Source: Porphyridium purpureum (Eukaryota; Rhodophyta; Bangiophyceae; Porphyridiales; Porphyridiaceae). From it: 64,000 nucleotides of DNA. The DNA is taken from contig VRMN01000004.1 of the NCBI GenBank assembly GCA_008690995.1, forward strand, positions 1,488,001 to 1,552,000. The letters are read 5' to 3'. This document shows positions 20,432 to 30,000 of this stretch, piece after piece. Below the pieces are notes generated by a model that worked only from the letters and a program-made list of their open reading frames with translations, had not been told where the DNA came from and made no database searches. Made by a program: the position numbers and the translations under genes. Each line of letters opens with the position of its first letter. Within the stretch, counting starts at the first letter, position 1.

Positions 20432-22309
20432 ATGCAACACGCGAACGATGGACACATCCTCGCATCGCAGGATGGCTTGAGAAGAGAAGGCGCAGGAACG
20501 GCGGGGATGGACAAGCATGGAGGCGGCGAGAGCAGCAGGCCACCGGCAAGGGGCAGTGCTCAACGGCGTGAGAGCCTAGATAGGCAGGATGCACAAGGTG
20601 GTGACGCTGCGCCTCGTGATCACGTGGACACATCCGAGAGCGCCAGCGCTGGTCCTGGCCACCACCGAGACACAGAAAGCACTGCTTTACAACAGCGACA
20701 GCGACAGCAGCAGCAGCTCGAGCTCGACAACGGTGTGGCAGCGGCACACGTAGAGTCAAAGCAAACGTCCGCGCAGGAGCCGAGTGCGCATGACATGCCG
20801 CCACCGGCCAGTCGGGGAACACTTCACAGAAGCAAGGCCGAGCCAAAACACGCTCCAGGAGGGTCCCATGGGACAGGCGCTCTCGCAACCCATGCAGCTG
20901 CCGCCTCGAATCGGCGTCCTCGACCACTGGTGACTGCGCCAGACGACGAGCCACCGGCATCTCCATTGTTGCACGGTGTGGTGCTACCCGGTTCGGATAC
21001 AGAGGTCGAGACTGAGGACGAGTCGGATGAGTTTGGCGCAGCAGAAGAAGAGCAAGCGGACGCGAAGCTCGTGCGGTTCAGTCGGAGCCAGCCTCACACC
21101 CTACTGACGCCGAGCACGTCGTCCGCGGACCGATCAAAGCCGTCTGCTCCAACAGAGAACGAAAAAATCGTCAAATTGCGTGCATCGATTTTGGACACGG
21201 TTGTTTTGCAGCAGCAAAAGCGTATTACAGAACTGGAGGCGCGGCTCTCGCGCGCGCAGAAGCAGATTGCTAGGCTTCGTCAAGCGGCAAGCAACAATGC
21301 AAGTTTGGGCGCGGTCGCGGGCGTTTCAGGCGCTGCCAGTGACTTGAATCATTCCTCTCGTGTGCAGGATGCGTCAAATATGCACCGGTGCGGCGACGGC
21401 GATGGTGATGGTCTGCTCAAGACATCGCTGCTCTCGAACGCGCGGCTGTCGACCAGCTCGGCATCACACTCAAAGGTGAAGACGGTCAGCGCCTCTGACT
21501 CGGACAGTCAGCTGTGGGTTGGAAGCGAAGCGACAAAGATACCAAATGCACAGCACGATGTTAGTCTGGCGCCTCTGCACCGTCCGCACGCCGCATCTCC
21601 TAGACGGCCCGGCTCAGCGGCTGGTGCAGCGACTGGCGTAGCCGCCACGGTGGGTATGGCAGGCCCGCATGGTAAGACATTATCTGGGGGCTCTGCCACA
21701 GCGCGAAAGGGCTCCAAGAGCCGCGGCGCCGGAGCTGCAGAAGGCGCGCGCGTGGAAGGGACAACGCGATACTGGAGCAAGGCGGAGCACGAACGGTTTT
21801 TGCAAGGCGTCAGCCAATTCGGGTGGAAGAACTACGCCGCAATCAGTACCGTAGTGCGAACACGCAACGCACAGCAGGTGCGAACGCATGCGCAGAAGTA
21901 TGAAATGAGACTCGAGCGCGAACGCAAGCGTACGGATTCTGCCGCGGCCGGGCGCGATGAAGGCGGGGCAGATACATCCCAGTCCAAACGCGCAAAGATG
22001 CTCTCGAACGCCGTGGTCGGAGACGTGACCAAGCTGCCGAAACAGAGTGCACTTGGTTTCGACAGCAAGCGACCGGCGGATGAGCTAGTGCATCAACACC
22101 CAGTCGAGTATGGTCCGCTTGAAGAGACTGATGCGCACCCCGTCTCTGCGCTCGCGCATTCGAGCCTGGCACCGAGCCGCAACGAATCATTTGACCAGTT
22201 GCCGATGTGTTTCGACGAGCCGATCCATGCTGAGCAGGAGCGCATCGATCTGAACTGCCTCCACGTTCAACATGACCCGGACACGTCCTTCTTTGAAAAG
22301 GCGTCGTAG
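20432..22309 (+). CDS. SHAQKYF-class single-repeat MYB-like transcription factor
   Basis: A 625-residue protein with one MYB-like repeat at about 446-495. It starts RYWSKAEHERFLQGVSQFG, continues WKNYAAISTVVRTRN and ends RTHAQKYEMRL, a variant of the SHAQKY(F/M) signature of the CCA1/LHY/RVE and MYB-SHAQKYF plant factors. Members bind evening-element or I-box-like DNA in the nucleus and often act in circadian or metabolic control. A heptad-like segment (about 241-286, LRASILDTVVLQQQKRITEL onward) could dimerise. The remainder is Ser/Ala/Gln-rich. The first ATG is at 20432; the ATG at 20507 (GGGGATGG) is also possible. The domain sits near the C-terminus, unlike LHY/CCA1, where it is N-terminal. 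Confidence 0.82.
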   Translation: MQHANDGHILASQDGLRREGAGTAGMDKHGGGESSRPPARGSAQRRESLDRQDAQGGDAAPRDHVDTSESASAGPGHHRDTESTALQQRQRQQQQLELDNGVAAAHVESKQTSAQEPSAHDMPPPASRGTLHRSKAEPKHAPGGSHGTGALATHAAAASNRRPRPLVTAPDDEPPASPLLHGVVLPGSDTEVETEDESDEFGAAEEEQADAKLVRFSRSQPHTLLTPSTSSADRSKPSAPTENEKIVKLRASILDTVVLQQQKRITELEARLSRAQKQIARLRQAASNNASLGAVAGVSGAASDLNHSSRVQDASNMHRCGDGDGDGLLKTSLLSNARLSTSSASHSKVKTVSASDSDSQLWVGSEATKIPNAQHDVSLAPLHRPHAASPRRPGSAAGAATGVAATVGMAGPHGKTLSGGSATARKGSKSRGAGAAEGARVEGTTRYWSKAEHERFLQGVSQFGWKNYAAISTVVRTRNAQQVRTHAQKYEMRLERERKRTDSAAAGRDEGGADTSQSKRAKMLSNAVVGDVTKLPKQSALGFDSKRPADELVHQHPVEYGPLEETDAHPVSALAHSSLAPSRNESFDQLPMCFDEPIHAEQERIDLNCLHVQHDPDTSFFEKAS

Positions 22310-22483
22310 TGCTCGGAGAACGAACCAATAGTGTGGCGTTGCTGCGTGTTATATACCTAAATTAAAAGACTGGTTTCACCAAGCGTACACGTCTGGCTAG
22401 CTTCCATCGAAATCCTGGAGTAGACCTGATTCCCAGAAACGGCGGGAAGTATTTACTTGGCTCTTTCTTTTAATGTGCGACAT

Positions 22484-22765
22484 TCACCCAGAGCCGGCGC
22501 CGCTCCGCTGTGCTGACCTTTCAGCGGAAGTCGTATCCCCATCACTCGCCAAACTCTTCACACTAGCGGCCAGCTCCTCGCCCAACCCAACCCCGAGCTG
22601 CTGCTGCTGCTGTGCGGCCAAACTCGCCATGGCACGCCACACGCGCCGCAGCGCCTGCTCCTGCTTGTCCCTCGCACGCCTCTCCCTATCCAGCTCTAGC
22701 CTCACACATTCCAGCTCCTTCTCCAGCCGCGCAACCCGCCCGTCAGTGCCAGCCTCCATGATCAT
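22484..22765 (-). CDS. Small coiled-coil protein, family unrecognised
   Basis: A 93-residue ORF. Residues 10-55 form a charged heptad pattern (VARLEKELECVRLELDRERR and onward) that predicts one coiled coil. Five Gln and a Gly/Ala/Ser tail follow. No family is recognised. Support that it is a real gene: a GTACAGT pair with the typical 14-bp spacing lies 121-141 bp before its ATG, in its orientation, and the frame keeps high GC at third positions. It converges on the MYB gene (174 bp between stops) and is divergent from the glycerol-3-phosphate dehydrogenase gene. Confidence 0.55.
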   Translation of the reverse strand: MIMEAGTDGRVARLEKELECVRLELDRERRARDKQEQALRRVWRAMASLAAQQQQQLGVGLGEELAASVKSLASDGDTTSAERSAQRSGAGSG

Positions 22766-23574
22766 CCTCCCCCATCCCTCGTCTTCTCCCCTCCCTCCCT
22801 CCGCTCCTCCTCTCCCAGACTTCCCCTTTCTCTTCCCACATTCAAATTTTCAAACCGCCGAACCGTTTCCGTCTTTTTGAACCACACTGTACCCTGTCAA
22901 CTGTACCTCAGTTGAAAACGCATCATTTGCCAAAATCGATGGAGAAATTGGCAAATCGGTTTACGGCTTACCGGCTTAACGGCGCCGGATAGACCGGAAC
23001 CCGGAACGCGGCAACCGATAAGAAGGTTTGCTGGTCAACTCACATGTGCGACTGTGGGCGGCGTCAGTCGGAGCGTGGCAAGAAACAACCTGGAGAAAAA
23101 TCCGGGCGTTGGCTCACACAACAAAGACACACACACGGCACTAATGATGCCAAGCGCGTTCGTACCGAGAACCAGAGCAGAAGCTCGCGCGGTGGTTGGC
23201 TGGAAAAAGGGGGCGGCCGCTTCACCGCAGCCTCATCTACTGATTGATGAGGGTTGGCGGCTCACATCGACACGCCGCGAAATTCCCCAACGTCGCCTGT
23301 CGAGCTCAGTATACTTCACTCGTCCCAACCACTTGAACCGTTTAAAACCACTTGGACCGCTAGAGCCGCTTTTCATTTGAGTGAGACGCTGACGGTTTCG
23401 TGAAAACCCTAATGAAACCTGGCGGAGGGTGTACAGGTTGACATAGCAGGCGACGTGTGTTTTGCTATGAAACGCGCCATGGGCTTGCGGCTTCTTTGCG
23501 GTGGTGCGCGCTAGTGAAGGCGGCGTGAGCGCGAGAGAGAGAGAGAAAGCAAGTGGTTGGATGCATAGGGCAAG
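22766..23574. other. Divergent promoter region of the coiled-coil and GpsA-like genes
   Basis: No gene is seen. It holds a GTACAGT pair (22886-22906), a perfect 9-bp inverted repeat ATTTGCCAA / TTGGCAAAT (22925-22933 and 22948-22956), a cluster of CGGTTTA/CGGCTTA words (22957-22985), a telo-box AAACCCTAA (23404-23412) and (GA)7 at 23533-23546. Confidence 0.5.
22886..22906 (-). promoter_or_regulatory. GTACAGT pair, 14-bp spacing, upstream of coiled-coil gene
   Basis: On the minus strand the sequence reads GTACAGT, seven bases, GTACAGTGTGG. It has the gene's orientation and lies 121 bp before the ATG at 22765. Confidence 0.55.
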
Positions 23575-25038
23575 ATGGATGAGGTGATGCAGAGCGCAGT
23601 AGAGCGTGACAGTGCGCGGCGCGCTGCAGGAGAGCGCGGATGCGTGCCGAGAAGACGCGATCGCGCGCAAGGATGGGTGGTTTCGAGCGCGTCGCGCGTC
23701 GTCGCATTTGTCCCGCTGACGGCGCCGAGCGCGATGCCGTGCGCTGCGCCGCCGAGTAGAGCGTGGAGAAGGCGCGCGCAGCGTTGCGCTCGCAGCTGTA
23801 GTGATAGTGGCTCTGGTATTTGGACAATGGCCGCGTGCGTGGCGTGCGATGTGAGAAGGCCGCGCGGAAGCTGTCGGAGTGGCCCCAATGCCGCTGGCAT
23901 GCGCGCATGTAGGAGACAAAGCAGCGGCGGCTTGCGGATGGGATTAAGTAGCAGTGCGGAGAACTGGGATATGCTCACCTTGCCAGTGCGGAATCTAGAT
24001 GAAGTGGCGCGCACCAAGGTGGTCGTGGCGGGCGGCGGCTCGTTTGGTACAGCTATGGCAAATCAGTTTGCGATGAACGGGTATCCTGTCACGCTGTTTG
24101 TGCGCAAGGCGCATGTCGCTGAAGAAATTAACACGCAGCACCGCAACATGACCTTTTTCCCAGACTTTGAGCTCCCGGAAAACATCACGGCCACTTGTGA
24201 TCCGGTGGAAGCGTTTGCCGACGCCAAACTTGTTGTGCACGCCATTCCCGTGCAAGTGACACGCGCGTTCCTTGTCGAACACCAGCAGCACTTCCCGAAG
24301 AACGTACCCATTCTGTGCACGAGCAAGGGGCTCGAGGTGCGCGAACTCAAGCTCATGTGCGACTTGATTCCAGAAATGGTCGGCCGCTCGCATCCGGTCG
24401 CCTACTTGTCTGGGCCATCTTTTGCGCGTGAAATGATGCAAAGTCTTCCCACAGCCGTGGTTGTCGCTTCCAAAGACCACCGCTTTGCGCAAAGGCTCGC
24501 AGCAATGCTCAGTTCGCCCTCGTTCCGTGTGTTCACCTCCAAGGATGTGGTTGGCCTCGAGGTGGCAGGCGCAACAAAGAACGTGGTAGCGATTGCGGCC
24601 GGCATTTGTGAGGGATTAGGCCTCGGCATGAACTCAATGGCCGCTCTGGTCACAAGAGGCTGCTCGGAAATGCGCCGCCTCGCTGTCGAAAAGGGAGGCT
24701 CGGCCGTCACTCTTGCCGGTCTGTCGGGCGTGGGCGACACGTTTCTGACCTGCTTTGGTCCTCTCTCTCGAAATCGCACCGTCGGTGTGCGGCTTGGCAA
24801 GGGTGAATCGCTCGAAGAAATCCTTGCCACGTCGCGCGAAGTTGCCGAAGGCGTCGAAACCGCGTCGGCACTTGTACGGTGGCTCGCGCGGGGTCGTCAA
24901 AACTCGAATATCTACGCAAGCAGAGCGTGTGTCAAGTACCCTATTCTGTTTGGCGTTGCTGCCATTCTGGAGGGAAGAATCACGCCCAATGAAGGCATGC
25001 AGCAGCTCCTGGCCATGCCACCTCGTGAAGAAGACTGA
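23575..25038 (+). CDS. NAD(P)-dependent glycerol-3-phosphate dehydrogenase, organelle-targeted GpsA type
   Basis: A 487-residue protein that interconverts dihydroxyacetone phosphate and sn-glycerol 3-phosphate (EC 1.1.1.94/1.1.1.8), supplying the glycerol backbone for lipids. The bacterial-type catalytic part begins near residue 145. Seen there are the dinucleotide fold VVVAGGGSFGTAMA, AIPVQVTR, CTSKGLEV, SGPSFAREM, the catalytic Lys in GATKNVVAIAAG, and GLSGVGDTFLTC. About 130 residues precede it, rich in Arg, Ala, Ser and Cys and containing several Met (one at 23827), so the true start may be internal; I keep the first ATG. Such a leader would fit a plastid precursor. A telo-box lies 163-171 bp upstream. 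Confidence 0.9.
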   Translation: MDEVMQSAVERDSARRAAGERGCVPRRRDRAQGWVVSSASRVVAFVPLTAPSAMPCAAPPSRAWRRRAQRCARSCSDSGSGIWTMAACVACDVRRPRGSCRSGPNAAGMRACRRQSSGGLRMGLSSSAENWDMLTLPVRNLDEVARTKVVVAGGGSFGTAMANQFAMNGYPVTLFVRKAHVAEEINTQHRNMTFFPDFELPENITATCDPVEAFADAKLVVHAIPVQVTRAFLVEHQQHFPKNVPILCTSKGLEVRELKLMCDLIPEMVGRSHPVAYLSGPSFAREMMQSLPTAVVVASKDHRFAQRLAAMLSSPSFRVFTSKDVVGLEVAGATKNVVAIAAGICEGLGLGMNSMAALVTRGCSEMRRLAVEKGGSAVTLAGLSGVGDTFLTCFGPLSRNRTVGVRLGKGESLEEILATSREVAEGVETASALVRWLARGRQNSNIYASRACVKYPILFGVAAILEGRITPNEGMQQLLAMPPREED

Positions 25039-25253
25039 TGCCTGCCTTGTGGGATTAGAAGAGAAGTAATTCCCGGAGGCTTCGACTTTTCTTGCCATTT
25101 CAAGACCCGCAGAGAAAAGCCAGCGAAGTACAAATTTTGTTACTTACCAACACGCGTCATTTCAATTTTTACGCGCGAAACATGAGAATGGAAAGGATTC
25201 GACATGTCAAAGATGCAGGCCGCCAATGTGTGTCTTTGTGGACGCTGAGCGGC

Positions 25254-26903
25254 TCACGCCAGCGCATTTTTCAGACAGTTCAGCAGCAAATCGAATGCTG
25301 AATGGTCCGTATCCTCGGCGACACGGATACGCAATAGAACAGAAGCAGAGCGTATCTTGTCGTCATCTACAAGCTTCCTCGGCAACCACATTTGGCGGCG
25401 TGATCTGGAGCGACACATCTCAACGGAAAGGTTGTGGTTTCTGACGGCATTCTGGAGATTCGAGATCGCGTCATCGCTCATGTTGTGAAGAGCCAAAGAA
25501 ACCACCGGAAGAAACGCATTAGCACTGTCGGGTTCTTGTAAGAGCTGGACACGATGCGTCCATATGCCGTCCCACTGCGAAGAGGCAGCGCTCAGCTTTT
25601 CTTTGAACTCTTGCGCTTTCTGCATGGCTCTCTTCTCTGAATGTGCCAAACGCGCGTGCCCTTCTGAATCGCGTATACTTGCCAGTGCCGCGCCGAGCGC
25701 AAAAATTCGGCTGGCAGCTGGTTCTGACCACGCTTCCAAGCTTTGTCGGCAGTCGGCGGCACACTCGTGCTGTGACAAAGACACGTGCTCAACTGCTTCG
25801 CCACCAAGCATGGGTGTCATGCCTCGCAATAGAGATAGATTTTGTACGTAAAGTACTTGGATGGGTTCCGGACACCCAAACCACTCCGAGTCGAGCATCA
25901 TAAAGTCCACTCCACTGCGTGCTAATTGCGCAAGCACGGCCGGACGCATGGCTAGTGTTCTCGCGTCAATACACACCTTTGTTTGGTGATATCGTCTACG
26001 CAATTCCGAGACTACAGACGCCAGTTCGTTCACAGAAAAAACAGCGTGGCCTGTGACATCACATGCCGGCACCATAGACACCAAAGCAGCATTTTCCAGA
26101 CAGCGGCGGTTTCCGTCGAGCCACTGGTCGGATATTGTGCGGCTTGAGCTGAGCGCTCCTTTGTATAATTCTTCTCGCTGCACTTCTCGCGTGCTCGCGC
26201 GGCGATCCTTCTTTCTCCGAGGAGCTTGCTCTGAGTCTGCAATGTTTGTGTCCTTTGTGAGCGTTGAAAGCCTCCCCACCTGAACACCTGGAAGCATGCG
26301 GTGACAAAGCTGAAGCACCTCCATTGTGTCCAGTTCCGATACTACAACTGTCGCTTCGGAAGCGAACTCCTTCTGCGAGATACCTCGAAAAGCGCCGTCT
26401 CTATCGAAGCTCGCGGCTTGTAACACCAGCTTCCACGCGTCACGATACGACCCAACAAACACGATGTTGCTCTCGAGCGCTTCATCGCCGAATAACACGT
26501 CGGCGACCATTCTGCGAGCCCATTCGACATTTGTGCGCGTCCGCGACGCCAGAATATGACCGCACATTCCGTAATGCATCGAACCATTATGCACCTCCAT
26601 CTGCTCCAGGTGCGCGCTTCTCGCGCGCTCGCGGCATCTTTGCGAGACGCATTTTTCGTCCAGCCGACGATTGGTCCCATCATGTTGCGCATTCTTCCGC
26701 GTCGACTCCGTACTGTGCGCCGACGTCGTATCCGACACCCCAGCGCTCACAATCACCCGCCGAGAACAACCACCTGTGGCGGCTGCACGTCGGGCGAACA
26801 TACCTGCATGTTTTCGCTTCACGCGTCCTCTCATCTCAGACTCCAGGTGCAGCGGGTTCACCACCCGGACGTGCACAGAAAGGAACAGTGCCGGCGCCTG
26901 CAT
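25254..26903 (-). CDS. Cysteine desulfurase-like (aminotransferase class V fold) protein without catalytic residues
   Basis: A 549-residue protein from the first ATG. An internal Met at 26801 opens a leader (MFARRAAATGG) that looks like an organelle-targeting peptide. The order of blocks follows NifS/IscS, which take sulfur from cysteine with PLP. SNIVFVGSYRDAWKLVLQAA corresponds to the family's FTSGATEANNLAL. SELDTMEVLQLCHRM corresponds to TEHKAVL, with Asp where the PLP-stacking His lies. VPACDVTG corresponds to NNEIG. CIDART corresponds to HVDAAQ. VDFMMLDSEWFGCPEPIQVLYV corresponds to SGHKxxGPxGxGxLYV, with no Lys for the Schiff base. GGEAVEH corresponds to GGxQE. It is therefore probably a pseudoenzyme, perhaps structural or regulatory in Fe-S assembly. 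The assignment rests on visual alignment. Confidence 0.6.
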   Translation of the reverse strand: MQAPALFLSVHVRVVNPLHLESEMRGRVKRKHAGMFARRAAATGGCSRRVIVSAGVSDTTSAHSTESTRKNAQHDGTNRRLDEKCVSQRCRERARSAHLEQMEVHNGSMHYGMCGHILASRTRTNVEWARRMVADVLFGDEALESNIVFVGSYRDAWKLVLQAASFDRDGAFRGISQKEFASEATVVVSELDTMEVLQLCHRMLPGVQVGRLSTLTKDTNIADSEQAPRRKKDRRASTREVQREELYKGALSSSRTISDQWLDGNRRCLENAALVSMVPACDVTGHAVFSVNELASVVSELRRRYHQTKVCIDARTLAMRPAVLAQLARSGVDFMMLDSEWFGCPEPIQVLYVQNLSLLRGMTPMLGGEAVEHVSLSQHECAADCRQSLEAWSEPAASRIFALGAALASIRDSEGHARLAHSEKRAMQKAQEFKEKLSAASSQWDGIWTHRVQLLQEPDSANAFLPVVSLALHNMSDDAISNLQNAVRNHNLSVEMCRSRSRRQMWLPRKLVDDDKIRSASVLLRIRVAEDTDHSAFDLLLNCLKNALA

Positions 26904-27052
26904 TTCCAATCACCATCTGCGCTTCGCTCTGACGTTCGGCAGACCGTATGCCAACGCGGGTCGCTCTTCAGCCTTTGTACGACTTACGTGCCCTTCCGTG
27001 TTCTTCGCACAGAACGAACCGCGCTTGTGTCACCGCAAACACGCCAAATAAT

Positions 27053-30000
27053 TTATTTCCTTTGCTTGCGCTTCTGTGCGATGAAATGCTTGATGTCGAG
27101 CGGCTGTGACGTGTGTTTCGATGGAGCAACGCCAGGAGGTGAGACTCCGGTGCGTTCTTCTTCTCTGCTAGCTGCTGCTTCTGCAGACTTATCCGCGGCA
27201 AACACATTGCGCAGAATCGCCATGTCGCGCTCCGCCAAGTCCACGCGGCTCTGCGTAATCCAATCCTGCGGCGATGGACCTGTTGCTTCGGTCTCATCAA
27301 GATTCAGAGCCGCTCGAGACGAGGACGAAGGTAGCGACGAACGCGGCACGTCCTGCTGAACTTTGCCGGCCGGAGCAGACGTCGCTTCCATGCTTTGTGG
27401 TGCATCGTCATCGGAAACACTTGGAAGCGACTGTTCCTTCTCCAATTCTGTCAAGTAGATGCGAGCGGCGCGCTGTAGCGCAGCTGCTGCGAGAAACAGC
27501 TGGGCCTTACGCTGCTCCGGCGCATGAGCTGTGTCCGTTCGAGAAACACGGCGCTCATTGGTCAACCCCCCACTCAACTGCTCCATTATCGCACCCAGTC
27601 CGGCGGGCGAGCGCGCGACGCCGCTGTCTCGCGGTGAGCCAAACGATTTCATGGAGCGCAACGTTGGAGAAAGTGTCGGTGGCGATTTCACGGAAGGCGA
27701 GCGCACAGACGGTGAGCGCCCTTGCGAGTGCAAACGACGGAATCCGCCACTGTCGCGCCTTTCGTCCTTATCGGTCGGATCATACCAAGTCGGCTCTGCC
27801 TTAGCCCGGCGAGGTGTAATCGCCTTCTCGAGTTTGGTCATGCTTGTGCCTGCCTGGCTCACTTCAAGTACGGCTAAATCTTCTCCGGCACCATATGCAC
27901 GGAACGCTAGCGCTTTGAGAAGGCCATGAAACTCCACTTTTCCGTCCGAGTCCGGCAGGTTGAGCGAATCGATGAAGGCAAACAGCTCGCGCGTCGACAC
28001 TTCCGCCCCGATGCCCAGCGGCGGCTCGAGCTCCATCAGAAATGGTTTCAAATCGCGCCTGACAAGTATTTTGCGCTCGGCGTTTGGGTCATACCTGCTC
28101 CACACCTCCGCGTACCGCTCCAAGTGCGTCTCATTGATCTTAAACTCGTCGCGCTTGATCACTGATGCAAAGGCCTCGATCATGATCGCAATGAAAATGT
28201 TGATGAGCACGTATGCGCCAAGGAAGATGAACGTGACGAAGTATAATACTGCGAGCTTATACCAGCCACCGAGCGACACAAGATCCCACATGATGCCGTT
28301 CCACGTGTCCGCGGTCGCGCACTGCAGCAACGTCAGCACTGCCCAGTAAAAAGTCGTGAAGTTGGCGTACGCATTAATGCCTCCACCTGTGGGGGGCGGA
28401 TTATCAAGCGGCTGCACCGTGCCGAAAAATTGGACCCCAATTACCGCGTAAATGTAGAACACGAGCGCCATCAGACTTCCAACATTCACTAGTGAAGGCA
28501 ACGATAGCATCAGCGTTTCAACAAGCAGACGCAGGTTCTTGAATCGCTTTGTGAGCCGCAGCACACGCAGCAAGCGGAAAACGCGAAACACACGCAGCAC
28601 CGTGGCATCGAACGGAGAATTGAAGTTGCTGATCGAAAGTGCGATCACATCAAGTACAAATGTTACCAGTGAGAGCAGCACAATCACAAAGTCAAACAGG
28701 TTCCATCGATCCCGAAAGTACTGCCTCACGCCGAGGCCCAATAGCTTGAGGATCATTTCGAGCACGAATAACCACGTAAAGACCGCGCCACTGATGAAAT
28801 AGAACCACTCCCACGCCGCATTGGCTCCATAAAATTCCATGCCTAGCGTGATTGAATTGAGCACGATTAGCGACATGACGGTAATTTCGAACCACGTCTG
28901 GGTAACCATCCGAAAGCATGCAATACGCAGGGGCGCCATGCATGATGTCGAGTTCGGTGCTAGTGGAATCGGATGTACACTCAGCTGGAACATCATGCGG
29001 CATGACTCAATCCACTCTCGTTGTTCGGGTGTCAGCAATGCCGTGCCGTCCTTCTTACTGCGAATCGAGACAAAGGCGTCCAGAATGACTGAAACAAGGA
29101 TGCTGATCAAGAAGAACGAGCCAACAAATATGAATGCCACAAAATAAATACATGCCGCAAACTGATTGTCCTCCACAGGCTGCATATTCTCTCCAGTAGC
29201 GTCCATCGCGGCGTACATGATGTCCAACCAGTTTGAGAGACTCGCGACCTCAAACAACGTCAACAACGCTATGCCGGTGTTGTCAAAATTGGATGGAAAG
29301 TTTGTCCAAGTGCCTCCCATCGCTAAACACTGCTCCGGCGCTGTGTTGCCCGTGATCGTGGACGGATCACATTCCGTCATACCACTGACCGGGCCCTGCC
29401 GAAACGCAATACCCATCGCAACTGCAGCGGTCACATCGCTGCAGATGTCCGGATTCATCGATTCGGGGCACTGGCAAGAATAAAACTTGCCCGCAAAGAG
29501 TTGAACGCCAAGAATAGCGAACACCAGCCAAATGACCAGCGCCACAAGAATGACATTAATACACGGAATGAACGAAAGCGCCAACGCTTGCACGACAAGC
29601 TTGAGGCCGTCGAATCGCCGAACAAGGCGAAGGATGCGCAAGACGCGTAGCGCACGCAGGGCTCGAAAGAAGGACAGGTCAGTCGTTGACAGCGCGAGAT
29701 CGAGAATCCCCGTGATGACGATGACGAAATCTAGAATGTTCCATGGATCTCGCAGATATGAAACTCTGGCCAGCACGAAGTTCATGGCGATGATCTTGAT
29801 TATCATTTCAAGGGTGAAAACACTCACAAACAAATAGTCCATGACCTTGAGCGCGCGCGCTGTGGTACCATCTGGGTCCAAGCCGGGAGAATATATCGCC
29901 AAGTTGATACACGACCAAATGATAATCACAATGATGAAGTACTCAAAGTAGACCGATTCCGCTACCGTCTGGCAAAACAGTCGGACGCGAGAGGTGGGTG

